A stretch of DNA of 6,263 bases from an uncultured Bacillota bacterium (GTDB taxonomy: Bacteria > Bacillota > Clostridia > Peptostreptococcales > Anaerovoracaceae). The notes beneath the pieces are model-generated. The model saw only the letters and a program-made list of their open reading frames with translations, was not told where the DNA came from and searched no databases. The stretch spans positions 1-6,263 of the forward strand of contig CAMYWZ010000070.1 in assembly GCA_947302945.1 (NCBI GenBank). The letters are read 5' to 3'. Positions 1 to 5,344 of this stretch are shown piece after piece; the first letter of the stretch is position 1; each line of letters begins with the position of its first letter. The position numbers were made by a program, and so were the translations under genes.

Positions 1-365
1 GATGGTCCGAGGATGGGTATGTCCTTGGTGGCGCTTGCGGCAGCGGTGAGGGCCGGTGTTGCGTTGGCCATGATCATGTCCACCTTCTGGGAGACGAAGC
101 CGTTGACTATGGTGGTGCAGTTGGCCTGGTCGCCGGAGCCGTTCTTATTGAGGAAGGTGACTTTGTCGCCGAGAGCCTTGGTGACCGCGTCGATGAAGCC
201 CTGGGTGGCCGCGTCGAGGGCCGGGTGCTGCACGAGCTGGCAGATGCCTATGGTAAAGGTCTTGTCTGCGCCTGTGTTGCTTGCTGAGTTGTTTGTCTTT
301 TCCGAGCACGCGGCAAGGGACAGCAGCATGGCAAGGACGATGATGAGTGCGATAACTTTTTTCAT
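1..365 (-). CDS. ABC transporter substrate-binding lipoprotein, TrpX-like (ABC_sub_bind) family, 5' part only
   Basis: This is the N-terminal 121 residues of an extracellular solute-binding protein; the rest lies beyond the left edge. The start ATG (365-363) follows GGAGG (376-372) with a 6-nt gap. Residues 1-20 form a lipoprotein signal peptide: MKK, a hydrophobic stretch, then the lipobox LAAC with Cys20 as the lipidation site. A short Asn/Ser/Thr-rich linker follows. The mature domain begins near residue 36 with FTIGICQLVQHPALDAATQG, then GSGDQANCTTIVNGFVSQKVDMIMANATPAL and DIPILG. I recognise this pattern as the ABC_sub_bind family (COG2984), whose characterised Gram-positive members (TrpX) serve aromatic amino acid uptake. 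Family members are usually around 320-340 residues, so about two thirds is missing. The upstream tyrosine-codon attenuator suggests the ligand is tyrosine or a related aromatic compound; that is inference. Permease and ATPase genes would be expected further left. Confidence 0.88.
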   Translation of the reverse strand, partial: MKKVIALIIVLAMLLSLAACSEKTNNSASNTGADKTFTIGICQLVQHPALDAATQGFIDAVTKALGDKVTFLNKNGSGDQANCTTIVNGFVSQKVDMIMANATPALTAAASATKDIPILGP

Positions 366-383
366 GATTTACCTCCGTGTAAT

Positions 384-415
384 AAAAAACATCCACCGCG
401 GAAAAACGGTGGATG
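384..415 (-). terminator. Intrinsic terminator inside the leader
   Basis: CATCCACCG (415-407) and CGGTGGATG (398-390) form a 9-bp perfect stem around an 8-nt loop, followed directly by six T residues (389-384) and ATT. It ends only about 8 nt before the GGAGG of the transporter gene, so it is a regulatory terminator and not the end of an upstream gene. Confidence 0.85.
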
Positions 416-474
416 CTGTGGTCTGGTTTTTGCTTAACGGAAAAACTCAGGTGAGCAAACAGCGATCCACCCTG
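384..474 (-). promoter_or_regulatory. Attenuator: pause hairpin and antiterminator competing with the terminator
   Basis: Three alternative helices can be read in the RNA. A hairpin near the end of the leader peptide pairs CAGGGTG (474-468) with CACCTG (453-448), with one bulged G. The antiterminator pairs GGTGGATCGCTG (471-460) with CAGCATCCACC (418-408): 11 base pairs with one bulged C. The terminator reuses 415-407 as its own 5' arm, so antiterminator and terminator exclude each other. If ribosomes stall at the Tyr codons (500-480), 471-460 stays free, the antiterminator forms and the gene is read. If ribosomes reach the stop codon at 447, they cover 471-460 and the terminator forms. The pairings are seen in the sequence; the regulatory outcome is inferred from the trp/his/phe paradigm. 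Confidence 0.78.
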
Positions 475-521
475 CGGCGATAATAATAGTAATATCCGTA
501 GTTATTGCAGGCGAATGTCAT
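447..521 (-). CDS. Tyrosine-rich leader peptide (24 aa) of a transcription attenuator
   Basis: A short cistron starts at ATG (521-519), 8 nt after AAGGAG (535-530), and ends at TGA (449-447). Residues 8-17 read YGYYYYYRRR, so 6 of 24 codons are Tyr (TAC, then TAT TAC TAT TAT TAT after one Gly codon). It lies between a consensus promoter and an intrinsic terminator that immediately precedes a transporter gene. This layout matches classical leader peptides such as those of trp, his and pheA, whose repeated codons sense one charged tRNA. Codons 17-21 (473-459) also encode most of the antiterminator strand, so ribosome position decides which RNA helix forms. The peptide itself probably has no further function. 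An Arg effect from the three following Arg codons cannot be excluded. I know of no named homologue. Confidence 0.85.
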   Translation of the reverse strand: MTFACNNYGYYYYYRRRVDRCLLT

Positions 522-553
522 CTGTTTTGCTCCTTTCTGAAGATTTGTGTCGT

Positions 554-582
554 AGTTTACCACTGGAAATTGTTTGTGTCAA
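554..582 (-). promoter_or_regulatory. Sigma-A-like promoter of the transporter leader
   Basis: On the minus strand, TTGACA (582-577) is followed by 17 bases and TAAACT (559-554). The -35 is a perfect consensus, the -10 is good and the spacer is optimal. Transcription would begin near position 547, giving a leader of about 180 nt before the transporter start codon, with the leader-peptide start about 26 nt into the RNA. The flanking sequence is AT-rich, unlike the surrounding genes. Confidence 0.8.
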
Positions 583-621
583 GCAAAAGTTTTGATAAAT
601 TTTTGTTTATTTACACAAACC

Positions 622-653
622 GCACCTCAGGGACGGTTCTCCCGGTGCCGATC
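622..653 (+). repeat. REP-like palindromic repeat, copy 1
   Basis: GCACC (622-626) and GGTGC (644-648) flank a core containing GGGACGGTTCTCCC, followed by CGATC. Positions 627-653 match the reverse complement of copy 3 (3789-3815) exactly over 27 bases; the left arm has lost one base and carries one change. The element fills the space between the end of the serine hydrolase gene and the transporter promoter. It could act as a weak RNA hairpin at the 3' end of the hydrolase transcript, but it lacks a convincing T-run. GGGACGGTTCT-type palindromes recur in many Clostridia genomes, and some REP families are linked to IS200-like REP-associated transposases; no transposase is visible here. Confidence 0.8.
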
Positions 654-656
654 CCC

Positions 657-1847
657 TCAGTCGAGGCAGCCGTAAGCGACGGTGCGCATGCGGATGTGGT
701 GGTAGAGCTCCAGGTTGGGCTGCAGGTTGTGCATGTAGACGATGGAGGTGCCCTCGGAGGGGTCGGATTCCGCCCAGGTGCCGGAGCCGCCGGTCCAGCC
801 GAACGCGCCCAGAGAACCATTGTGGTTGCCCTTGCCCTTGTCCAGCAGGGTGCGCACGCCGAAGCCGTAGCCGTAGCCGGCCAGGTAGTCGTTGGTGAAG
901 TCTTCGTCTATCATCTTCTGGGTGATGGTGTTGCTGCGCATCAGGTCTATGGTCTTGCGGCCCATGAAGCGCTCGCCGCCTAAAACGCCGCCGTTGGCGA
1001 GCATCTGCATCAGCTTCGTGTAGTCGCGGCAGTTGGTTATGACGCGGGCGAAGCCCGAAAGCTCGCCGAGCTTGCCGACCATGGCGGGGCCGCGGTCTTC
1101 AACTCGCACGTAGACGGCGCCTTCCTCGCCCAGCTTCTTGCCCGGGGTGATGAAGTAGTTCTTGACGAGGCGCTGCTCAAGGTCTCCGAAGAGGAAGTTG
1201 GCGCTGCTGTCCATGCCCAGGGGCTCGAAGAGGAGCTTTTTGAGGGCCACCTCCGCCTGCATGCCGGTGACCTGCTCGATAAGGCCAGCGGTGAGCTCGC
1301 TCGCAAAGCCGTACAGCCAGCGGGTGCCGGGCTCGAAGGCCAGGGGGACTTCCGCCATGGCCCTGATCTGCTCCCTTAATGTATACTTTCCGGAGAACCT
1401 CTGCATGGCCTTTTCCATGTCCAGCGAGACCTGGCTCCTGTGGGGCATTCCGGGCATGGACTGGTACGGAAGGCCGCAGGTCATGTTGAAGATGTTCTTG
1501 ATCGTGATCGGGTGGTCCACAGGGACTACGTCCGTGGTGCCGTCCGGCAGGGTGATGCGCTTGGTGGAGTTCTTCCACTCGGGGAAGTACTCGTAGAGCG
1601 GGTCGGTCATCAGGAAGCGGCCCTGCTCGTAGAGCATCATGCCCAGGGTGTACTCGGCCACCTTTGTGAGCGACGCCTGGCGGAACACGTTCTCCGCGGT
1701 GAGGGGCACTTTGTTTTCTATGTCGCTGTACCCGAAGTAGTTCTCATAGAGTATCTTTCCCTTCTGCGCGACCACGCACGAGCAGCCGGGCAGGCCGTCG
1801 TCCACGAACTTTTGAAGCAGCGCGTCCAGCGCCTTGAAATCAGCCAT
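657..1847 (-). CDS. Serine hydrolase, beta-lactamase/class C esterase superfamily
   Basis: This 396-residue protein has the penicillin-binding/beta-lactamase fold of the Beta-lactamase (PF00144) group. The nucleophile motif is SLTK (Ser59, Lys62). The second motif is probably Tyr179 in WLYGFASE. GWTGGSGT at 350-357 sits where the third motif (KTG/HTG-like) is expected. The sequences NIFNMTCGLPY (118-128), YGYGFGVRTLL (326-335) and an FEPGTRW stretch near 171-177 are typical of the esterase/EstB-type branch. There is no signal peptide or membrane segment, so it is probably cytoplasmic and more likely an esterase or amidase than a cell-wall or antibiotic-directed enzyme; the substrate is unknown. 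The start is supported by AAAGGAG (1860-1854) 6 nt upstream. It is divergent from the ara operon, so a shared role in processing plant-derived esters is possible but unproven. Confidence 0.9.
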   Translation of the reverse strand: MADFKALDALLQKFVDDGLPGCSCVVAQKGKILYENYFGYSDIENKVPLTAENVFRQASLTKVAEYTLGMMLYEQGRFLMTDPLYEYFPEWKNSTKRITLPDGTTDVVPVDHPITIKNIFNMTCGLPYQSMPGMPHRSQVSLDMEKAMQRFSGKYTLREQIRAMAEVPLAFEPGTRWLYGFASELTAGLIEQVTGMQAEVALKKLLFEPLGMDSSANFLFGDLEQRLVKNYFITPGKKLGEEGAVYVRVEDRGPAMVGKLGELSGFARVITNCRDYTKLMQMLANGGVLGGERFMGRKTIDLMRSNTITQKMIDEDFTNDYLAGYGYGFGVRTLLDKGKGNHNGSLGAFGWTGGSGTWAESDPSEGTSIVYMHNLQPNLELYHHIRMRTVAYGCLD

Positions 1848-1893
1848 TCTCTTCTCCTTTTATATTCGCACGGGTGATGTTTCCTGTGCCTTT

Positions 1894-1922
1894 ATTATAC
1901 CGCAGCCGCCGTATGGTGACAA
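1894..1922 (-). promoter_or_regulatory. Promoter of the serine hydrolase gene
   Basis: On the minus strand TTGTCA (1922-1917), a 17-bp spacer and a perfect TATAAT (1899-1894) precede the hydrolase ribosome binding site. The untranslated leader would be about 40 nt. It is back to back with the ara promoter, the two -35 boxes lying about 90 bp apart. Confidence 0.8.
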
Positions 1923-1992
1923 GCGCCGGGCTTGCGGGAGGAGGCGGGCACCTCAGGCGGCAACTTGTCATTTCACCCCCTGTAAAATAACT

Positions 1993-2025
1993 TTTTGCCC
2001 GATTTTGCCATTGAAAAATGCAAAA
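1993..2025. promoter_or_regulatory. Phased TTTTGCC repeats around the ara -35 box
   Basis: TTTTGCC occurs at 1993-1999 and again at 2003-2009, exactly one helical turn apart. The inverse, GCAAAA, follows at 2020-2025. The second copy and the inverse form a dyad, TTTTGC-C-ATT / AAT-GCAAAA, around GAAA. The cluster overlaps and precedes the -35 box, a usual place for an activator site. The AT-rich composition makes chance similarity possible. Confidence 0.35.
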
Positions 2026-2039
2026 AACAGGGCTACAAT
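2011..2039 (+). promoter_or_regulatory. Promoter of the araBAD operon
   Basis: TTGAAA (2011-2016), a 17-bp spacer and TACAAT (2034-2039) form a good sigma-A-type promoter. The start site would fall near 2046, about 35 nt before the araB start codon. A weaker overlapping candidate (TTGTCA 1965-1970 with TAACTT 1988-1993) lies further upstream. Confidence 0.75.
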
Positions 2040-2049
2040 TGAATCGTAG
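2033..2049. promoter_or_regulatory. Candidate operator over the ara -10 and start site
   Basis: CTACAATTGAATCGTAG is a 17-bp palindrome around a central G, with 7 of 8 position pairs complementary. It covers the -10 box and the expected transcription start of araB, where a repressor would block initiation. It does not match the Bacillus AraR operator as I remember it, so the bound regulator is unknown. Assignment as an operator is inference from symmetry and position. Confidence 0.5.
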
Positions 2050-2079
2050 TAAATATCAGATCTTTAAGCGGAGGTTTGT

Positions 2080-3693
2080 ATGATGGACAGAAAGATTTCA
2101 GAAGCAGTCGCGTCAGGCAGCTGCTTTCTGGGGATAGAGCTGGGCTCCACGAGGATCAAGGCTGTACTTACGGATGCGCGGCTGATCCCTGTCGCGCAGG
2201 GCTCGTTCACGTGGTCGGACAGGCTTGAGGGCGGCATTTGGACCTACGACCTTGACGATGCCATGAAGGGCGTCGCCGCAGCCTATATCGACATGAAAAA
2301 GGACCTTAAGGCAAAGTGCGGAGCGGTCCCCGAAACGCTTGCGGGCGTCGGGATATCGGCCATGATGCACGGCTACATCGCAAGGGATAAGGCAGGAAAA
2401 CTCCTGGTGCCTTTCCGCACCTGGCGCAACACGATCACGGCGCAGGCGGCGGAGGAGCTCACCAGGCTTTTTAATTTCAACATCCCGCAGCGCTGGACCA
2501 TAGCGCATCTTTATCAGGCCCTTTTAAACAACGAGCCGCATCTGGACTATCTGGACAACGTCACCGCGCTGGAAGGCTACGTGCACGAGATGCTCACCGG
2601 CGAGAGGGTGCTGGGCATTGACGAGGCCAGCGGCCTTATGCCTCTGGCGCCGAACGCCACGCCAAAGACCGCAAAGTACGACCCGGACATGGCCGAAAAG
2701 TTCAGGAAACTCACGGCCGGAAAGGGCAGGGAGATGGACATCTACAAGCTCTTCCCGAAGATCGTTCCCTGCGGCGAAGTAGCAGGCCGCCTTACAGAAA
2801 AAGGCGCCAGGCTTCTCGATCCCGAAGGCGATCTTAAGCCCGGCATCCCGTTCTGCCCGCCCGAGGGCGACGCAGGAACAGGCATGGTAGCCACAGCCAG
2901 CGTCAGGCCCTTGACTGGCAACATCTCGGCAGGCACCTCCATCTTCTCGATGATAGTTCTGGACAAGCCGCTCTCGTATCCTTACCCGGAGATAGACGTC
3001 GTCTGCACTCCGGCCGGAAAGCAGGTCGCCATGGCGCACTGCAACACCTGCACCTCGGATATCAACGCGTGGATGGGGATGTTCAAGCAGCTGCTCGGCA
3101 CCTTCGGCGCGGAGGTCAGCGGGGGAGATCTTTACGAAAAGCTCTACAAGCTCGCCATGACCGGCGACCCGGACTGCGGCGGCACGCTTTCATACAACTT
3201 CTTTGCAGGCGAGCCTGTCATGAACCTTGAAAAAGGCTGCCCGATGGTGCTCCGCGAGCCCGGCAGGGAGCTGACGGTCGCGAACTTCATGCGCTCGCTT
3301 CTGATCTCCAGCGTGGCCGGCCTCAGGTACGGCGCGGACATACTGGATAAGGAGGGCGTCAAGGTCGAAAAGCTCACCGCCCACGGCGGGCTGCTCACCA
3401 CGCCCGGAGTCGTCCAAAAACTCCTGGCCGCAGCCCTTAAGACGAGGATCGCGGTTCTCAAGACCGCAGGAGAAGGCGGCCCCTGGGGCATGGCCATACT
3501 TGCAGGCTTCATGGGCAGGAAGGACCGCACAAAGAGCCTTGAGGACTTCGTGGACGAAGCAGTCCTCGCCACCGGCGAAGCCATCCTCGAAGACCCCGAA
3601 GACGACATAGTCCGCGGCATCGACGCCTACATGCAGACCTACCGCGCCTGCATGCCCGCCCAGACCGCCGCCGCTTCAGTTCTCGCAAAATAG
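2080..3693 (+). CDS. araB: L-ribulokinase, FGGY carbohydrate kinase family
   Basis: This enzyme should phosphorylate L-ribulose to L-ribulose 5-phosphate with ATP in the cytoplasm. At 537 residues it has the two-domain FGGY layout. Residues 16-32 (FLGIELGSTRIKAVLTD) carry the phosphate-binding loop of the N-terminal domain. GDAGTGM (263-269) holds Asp264, the likely catalytic base, before the NISAGTSIF turn. AHGGLLTTPGVVQKLLAA (434-451) and GEGGPWGMAILAGF (464-477) belong to the C-terminal nucleotide-binding domain. It resembles the 'ATPase'-annotated FGGY kinases beside araA in Bacteroidota and Bacillota more than E. coli AraB, so the name rests on context: it is followed by araA and araD. 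GGAGG (2070-2074) lies 5 nt before the first ATG and 8 nt before a second in-frame ATG (2083), so the start could be either. Xylulokinase is the main alternative. Confidence 0.87.
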   Translation: MMDRKISEAVASGSCFLGIELGSTRIKAVLTDARLIPVAQGSFTWSDRLEGGIWTYDLDDAMKGVAAAYIDMKKDLKAKCGAVPETLAGVGISAMMHGYIARDKAGKLLVPFRTWRNTITAQAAEELTRLFNFNIPQRWTIAHLYQALLNNEPHLDYLDNVTALEGYVHEMLTGERVLGIDEASGLMPLAPNATPKTAKYDPDMAEKFRKLTAGKGREMDIYKLFPKIVPCGEVAGRLTEKGARLLDPEGDLKPGIPFCPPEGDAGTGMVATASVRPLTGNISAGTSIFSMIVLDKPLSYPYPEIDVVCTPAGKQVAMAHCNTCTSDINAWMGMFKQLLGTFGAEVSGGDLYEKLYKLAMTGDPDCGGTLSYNFFAGEPVMNLEKGCPMVLREPGRELTVANFMRSLLISSVAGLRYGADILDKEGVKVEKLTAHGGLLTTPGVVQKLLAAALKTRIAVLKTAGEGGPWGMAILAGFMGRKDRTKSLEDFVDEAVLATGEAILEDPEDDIVRGIDAYMQTYRACMPAQTAAASVLAK

Positions 3694-3704
3694 ATGATAT
3701 GGTC

Positions 3705-3734
3705 GGCACCATCAGGGACGGTTCTCCTGGTGCC
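3705..3734 (+). repeat. REP-like palindromic repeat, copy 2
   Basis: GGCACC (3705-3710) and GGTGCC (3729-3734) form perfect 6-bp arms around an 18-nt core with GGGACGGTTCTCC. It starts 12 bp after the araB stop codon. Confidence 0.88.
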
Positions 3735-3791
3735 AAACCAGCTTTAAAGCTGCGGCAGTAACCATACGCCGCAGAACAACGATCAGTGATC

Positions 3792-3821
3792 GGCACCGGG
3801 AGAACCGTCCCTGATGGTGCC
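3792..3821 (-). repeat. REP-like palindromic repeat, copy 3 (inverted)
   Basis: GGCACC (3792-3797) and GGTGCC (3816-3821) flank an 18-nt core with GGGAGAACCGTCCC. It is the reverse complement of copy 2 except for one base. It ends 4 nt before the araA ribosome binding site. Confidence 0.88.
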
Positions 3822-3838
3822 AAAAGGAGAGTAAAACT

Positions 3839-5320
3839 ATGAATATGAAAGACAGAGAGTTCTGGTTCGTGGTCGGGAGCCAGCACCTGTACGGGCCGGA
3901 GACCTTAGAGCAGGTGAGGAAGAACGCCAGAGAGATGGCGCGGTCGATCAACAGGAGCAAGCGCATACCGTGCCGCTTCGTGTACAAGGATACGGTCAAG
4001 ACCAGCGACGAGGTCGTGGAGCTGGTACGGCAGGCCAACGCGTCCGACAAGTGCTGCGGCATAGTGGCATGGTGCCACACCTTCAGCCCCAGCAAGCTGT
4101 GGATCAACGGCCTTGCGATGCTGCAAAAGCCGTACTGCCACTTCGCCACGCAGTTCAACCGCAGCATCCCCGACGAAGAGATAGACATGGACTTCATGAA
4201 CCTCAACCAGGCAGCCCACGGGGACCGAGAGCACGGCTACATCCACGCCCGCATGCGCCTTCCAAGGAAGGTCATCATGGGCTACTGGAAGGACGCCGAC
4301 GTGCTCTCCGAGCTCGGAAAATGGATGAGGAGCGCAGTCGGAGCGGTCGAGAGCAGGAAGCTCAAAGTGGTCCGTTTCGGCGACAACATGAGGAACGTCG
4401 CGGTCACAGAAGGCGACAAGGTCGGAACGCAGATCACCCTTGGCTGGCAGGTCAATACCTGGGCCGTCGGGGACCTCGTCAAGGAGATGGCCGCCGTCTG
4501 CGACGCGGAGGTTGACGAGCTCGTGGACGAGTACAGGAAGCTCTACGACTTTAACACCGATAACATAAAGAACGTGCGCTATCAGGCGCGCGAGGAGATA
4601 GCCTTAAAGAGGATGCTCGAGCGCGAAGGCGCAGGCGCCTTCACCAACACCTTCGAGGACCTCTACGGCATGGAGCAGCTGCCCGGCCTTGCAACCCAGC
4701 GCCTCATGGCCGAAGGCTATGGCTTCGGCGCGGAGGGCGACTGGAAGGTCGCGGCCATGGACCGCGTCATCAAGATCATGACCGAAGGCATGGAAGGCGG
4801 CTCGGCCTTCATGGAAGACTACACTTACAACCTCGACAAGGGCGCAGAGTACTCGCTCGGAGCCCACATGCTGGAGGTGGATCCGAGCATCTCGGCCGAA
4901 AAGCCCCGCATCGAGTGCCACCCCTTAGGCATAGGCATGAATGAAAAGGACCCCGCCCGCCTCGTATTCGAAGGCAAAGCCGGCAAGGGCACGGTCGCGA
5001 GCCTTATAGAGATGGGCGGCAGCCTCAGGCTCATAGTCCAGGACATCGAAGCCATCAAACCGCCTCTTAAGATGCCCAACCTGCCGGTAGCCAGGGTCAC
5101 CTGGGTGGCGATGCCAAACCTCAGGGAAGGCGCCAAGCTGTGGATACTCGCAGGCGGCGCCCATCACACGGTCCTGTCCTTCGACGCGGACGCGCAGATG
5201 CTCGCGGACTGGGCGGAGCTCATGGGCATAGAATACGTCCACATCGGAAAAGATACCACCTACGAAGGCTTAAAGCAGCAGCTGGCGCTGGGCGAGCTCA
5301 TCAGAAAGCTCGGCAGGTAG
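3839..5320 (+). CDS. araA: L-arabinose isomerase
   Basis: This metal-dependent enzyme converts L-arabinose to L-ribulose, the first step of the pathway. Its 493 residues are close to the family length of about 500. It opens with the family signature FWFVVGSQHLYGPETL (8-23). By alignment to E. coli AraA, the active-site residues are present: Glu299 in GAEGDWK, Glu326 in FMEDYTY, His343 in GAHMLEV, and His443 (next to His442) in AGGAHHTV. The spacings between them (27, 17 and 100 residues) equal those in the E. coli enzyme (306, 333, 350, 450). The start is supported by AAGGAG (3824-3829), 9 nt upstream. A REP pair ends just before this ribosome binding site, so araA expression may be tuned separately from araB. 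No T-run follows the repeat, and cotranscription from the araB promoter is likely. Confidence 0.97.
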   Translation: MNMKDREFWFVVGSQHLYGPETLEQVRKNAREMARSINRSKRIPCRFVYKDTVKTSDEVVELVRQANASDKCCGIVAWCHTFSPSKLWINGLAMLQKPYCHFATQFNRSIPDEEIDMDFMNLNQAAHGDREHGYIHARMRLPRKVIMGYWKDADVLSELGKWMRSAVGAVESRKLKVVRFGDNMRNVAVTEGDKVGTQITLGWQVNTWAVGDLVKEMAAVCDAEVDELVDEYRKLYDFNTDNIKNVRYQAREEIALKRMLEREGAGAFTNTFEDLYGMEQLPGLATQRLMAEGYGFGAEGDWKVAAMDRVIKIMTEGMEGGSAFMEDYTYNLDKGAEYSLGAHMLEVDPSISAEKPRIECHPLGIGMNEKDPARLVFEGKAGKGTVASLIEMGGSLRLIVQDIEAIKPPLKMPNLPVARVTWVAMPNLREGAKLWILAGGAHHTVLSFDADAQMLADWAELMGIEYVHIGKDTTYEGLKQQLALGELIRKLGR

Positions 5321-5344
5321 GCCGCCGGAACGGGAGAAAAGACC

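Larger units (their letters stand above)
3705..3821. repeat. BIME-like composite: two inverted REP units around three small dyads
   Basis: This 117-bp element fills most of the 145-bp gap between araB and araA. The two 30-bp ends are inverted copies of each other (29 of 30 bases). The 57-bp interior contains a perfect 14-bp palindrome, CAGCTTTAAAGCTG (3739-3752), a hairpin TGCGGC/GCCGCA (3751-3756 with 3768-3773), and GATCAGTGATC (3781-3791). In RNA it could fold as one long hairpin or as several small ones. Its right end stops 4 nt before the GGAG of araA, so folding may affect araA translation or protect the upstream or downstream message. It may be a non-autonomous mobile repeat; the mobilising enzyme is not in the window. 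Confidence 0.8.

Noticed and set aside
384..474. T-box riboswitch, because AGGGTGGATCGC (473-462) resembles the T-box core and a terminator follows
   Set aside because: Only AGGGTGG matches well; the ACCGCG part does not. The terminator arm would pair straight through the UGG that should be a bulge. The leader is short for a T-box with a full Stem I, and the same bases lie inside a well-formed leader-peptide cistron.
13..483. Rightward open frame of 156 codons at the left edge
   Set aside because: It runs antisense to the signal peptide, solute-binding domain and attenuator, has no ribosome binding site worth noting, and its translation resembles no family.
622..653. CRISPR array, given three related palindromic repeats
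   Set aside because: The copies are dispersed, differ in orientation and have no regular spacers or cas genes.
1948..1957. Possible decayed fourth REP copy (GCACCTCAGG)
   Set aside because: Only 10 bases match copy 1 and the core GACGGTTCTC is absent, so chance is enough.
1965..1993. Second rightward promoter (TTGTCA, 17 bp, TAACTT)
   Set aside because: The -10 is poor compared with TACAAT at 2034-2039, which is better placed for araB.
1834..2049. Rightward 71-codon open frame in the divergent intergenic region
   Set aside because: It overlaps the hydrolase start and both promoters, has no clear ribosome binding site and a low-information translation.
3705..3821. Intrinsic terminator between araB and araA
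   Set aside because: The hairpins are strong but neither orientation is followed by a real T-run, and no convincing new promoter precedes araA.
3509..3886. Leftward open frames crossing the araB-araA gap
   Set aside because: They are shadows of araB and araA joined through the REP element; the stretch like SGTVLPVP comes from the repeat itself.
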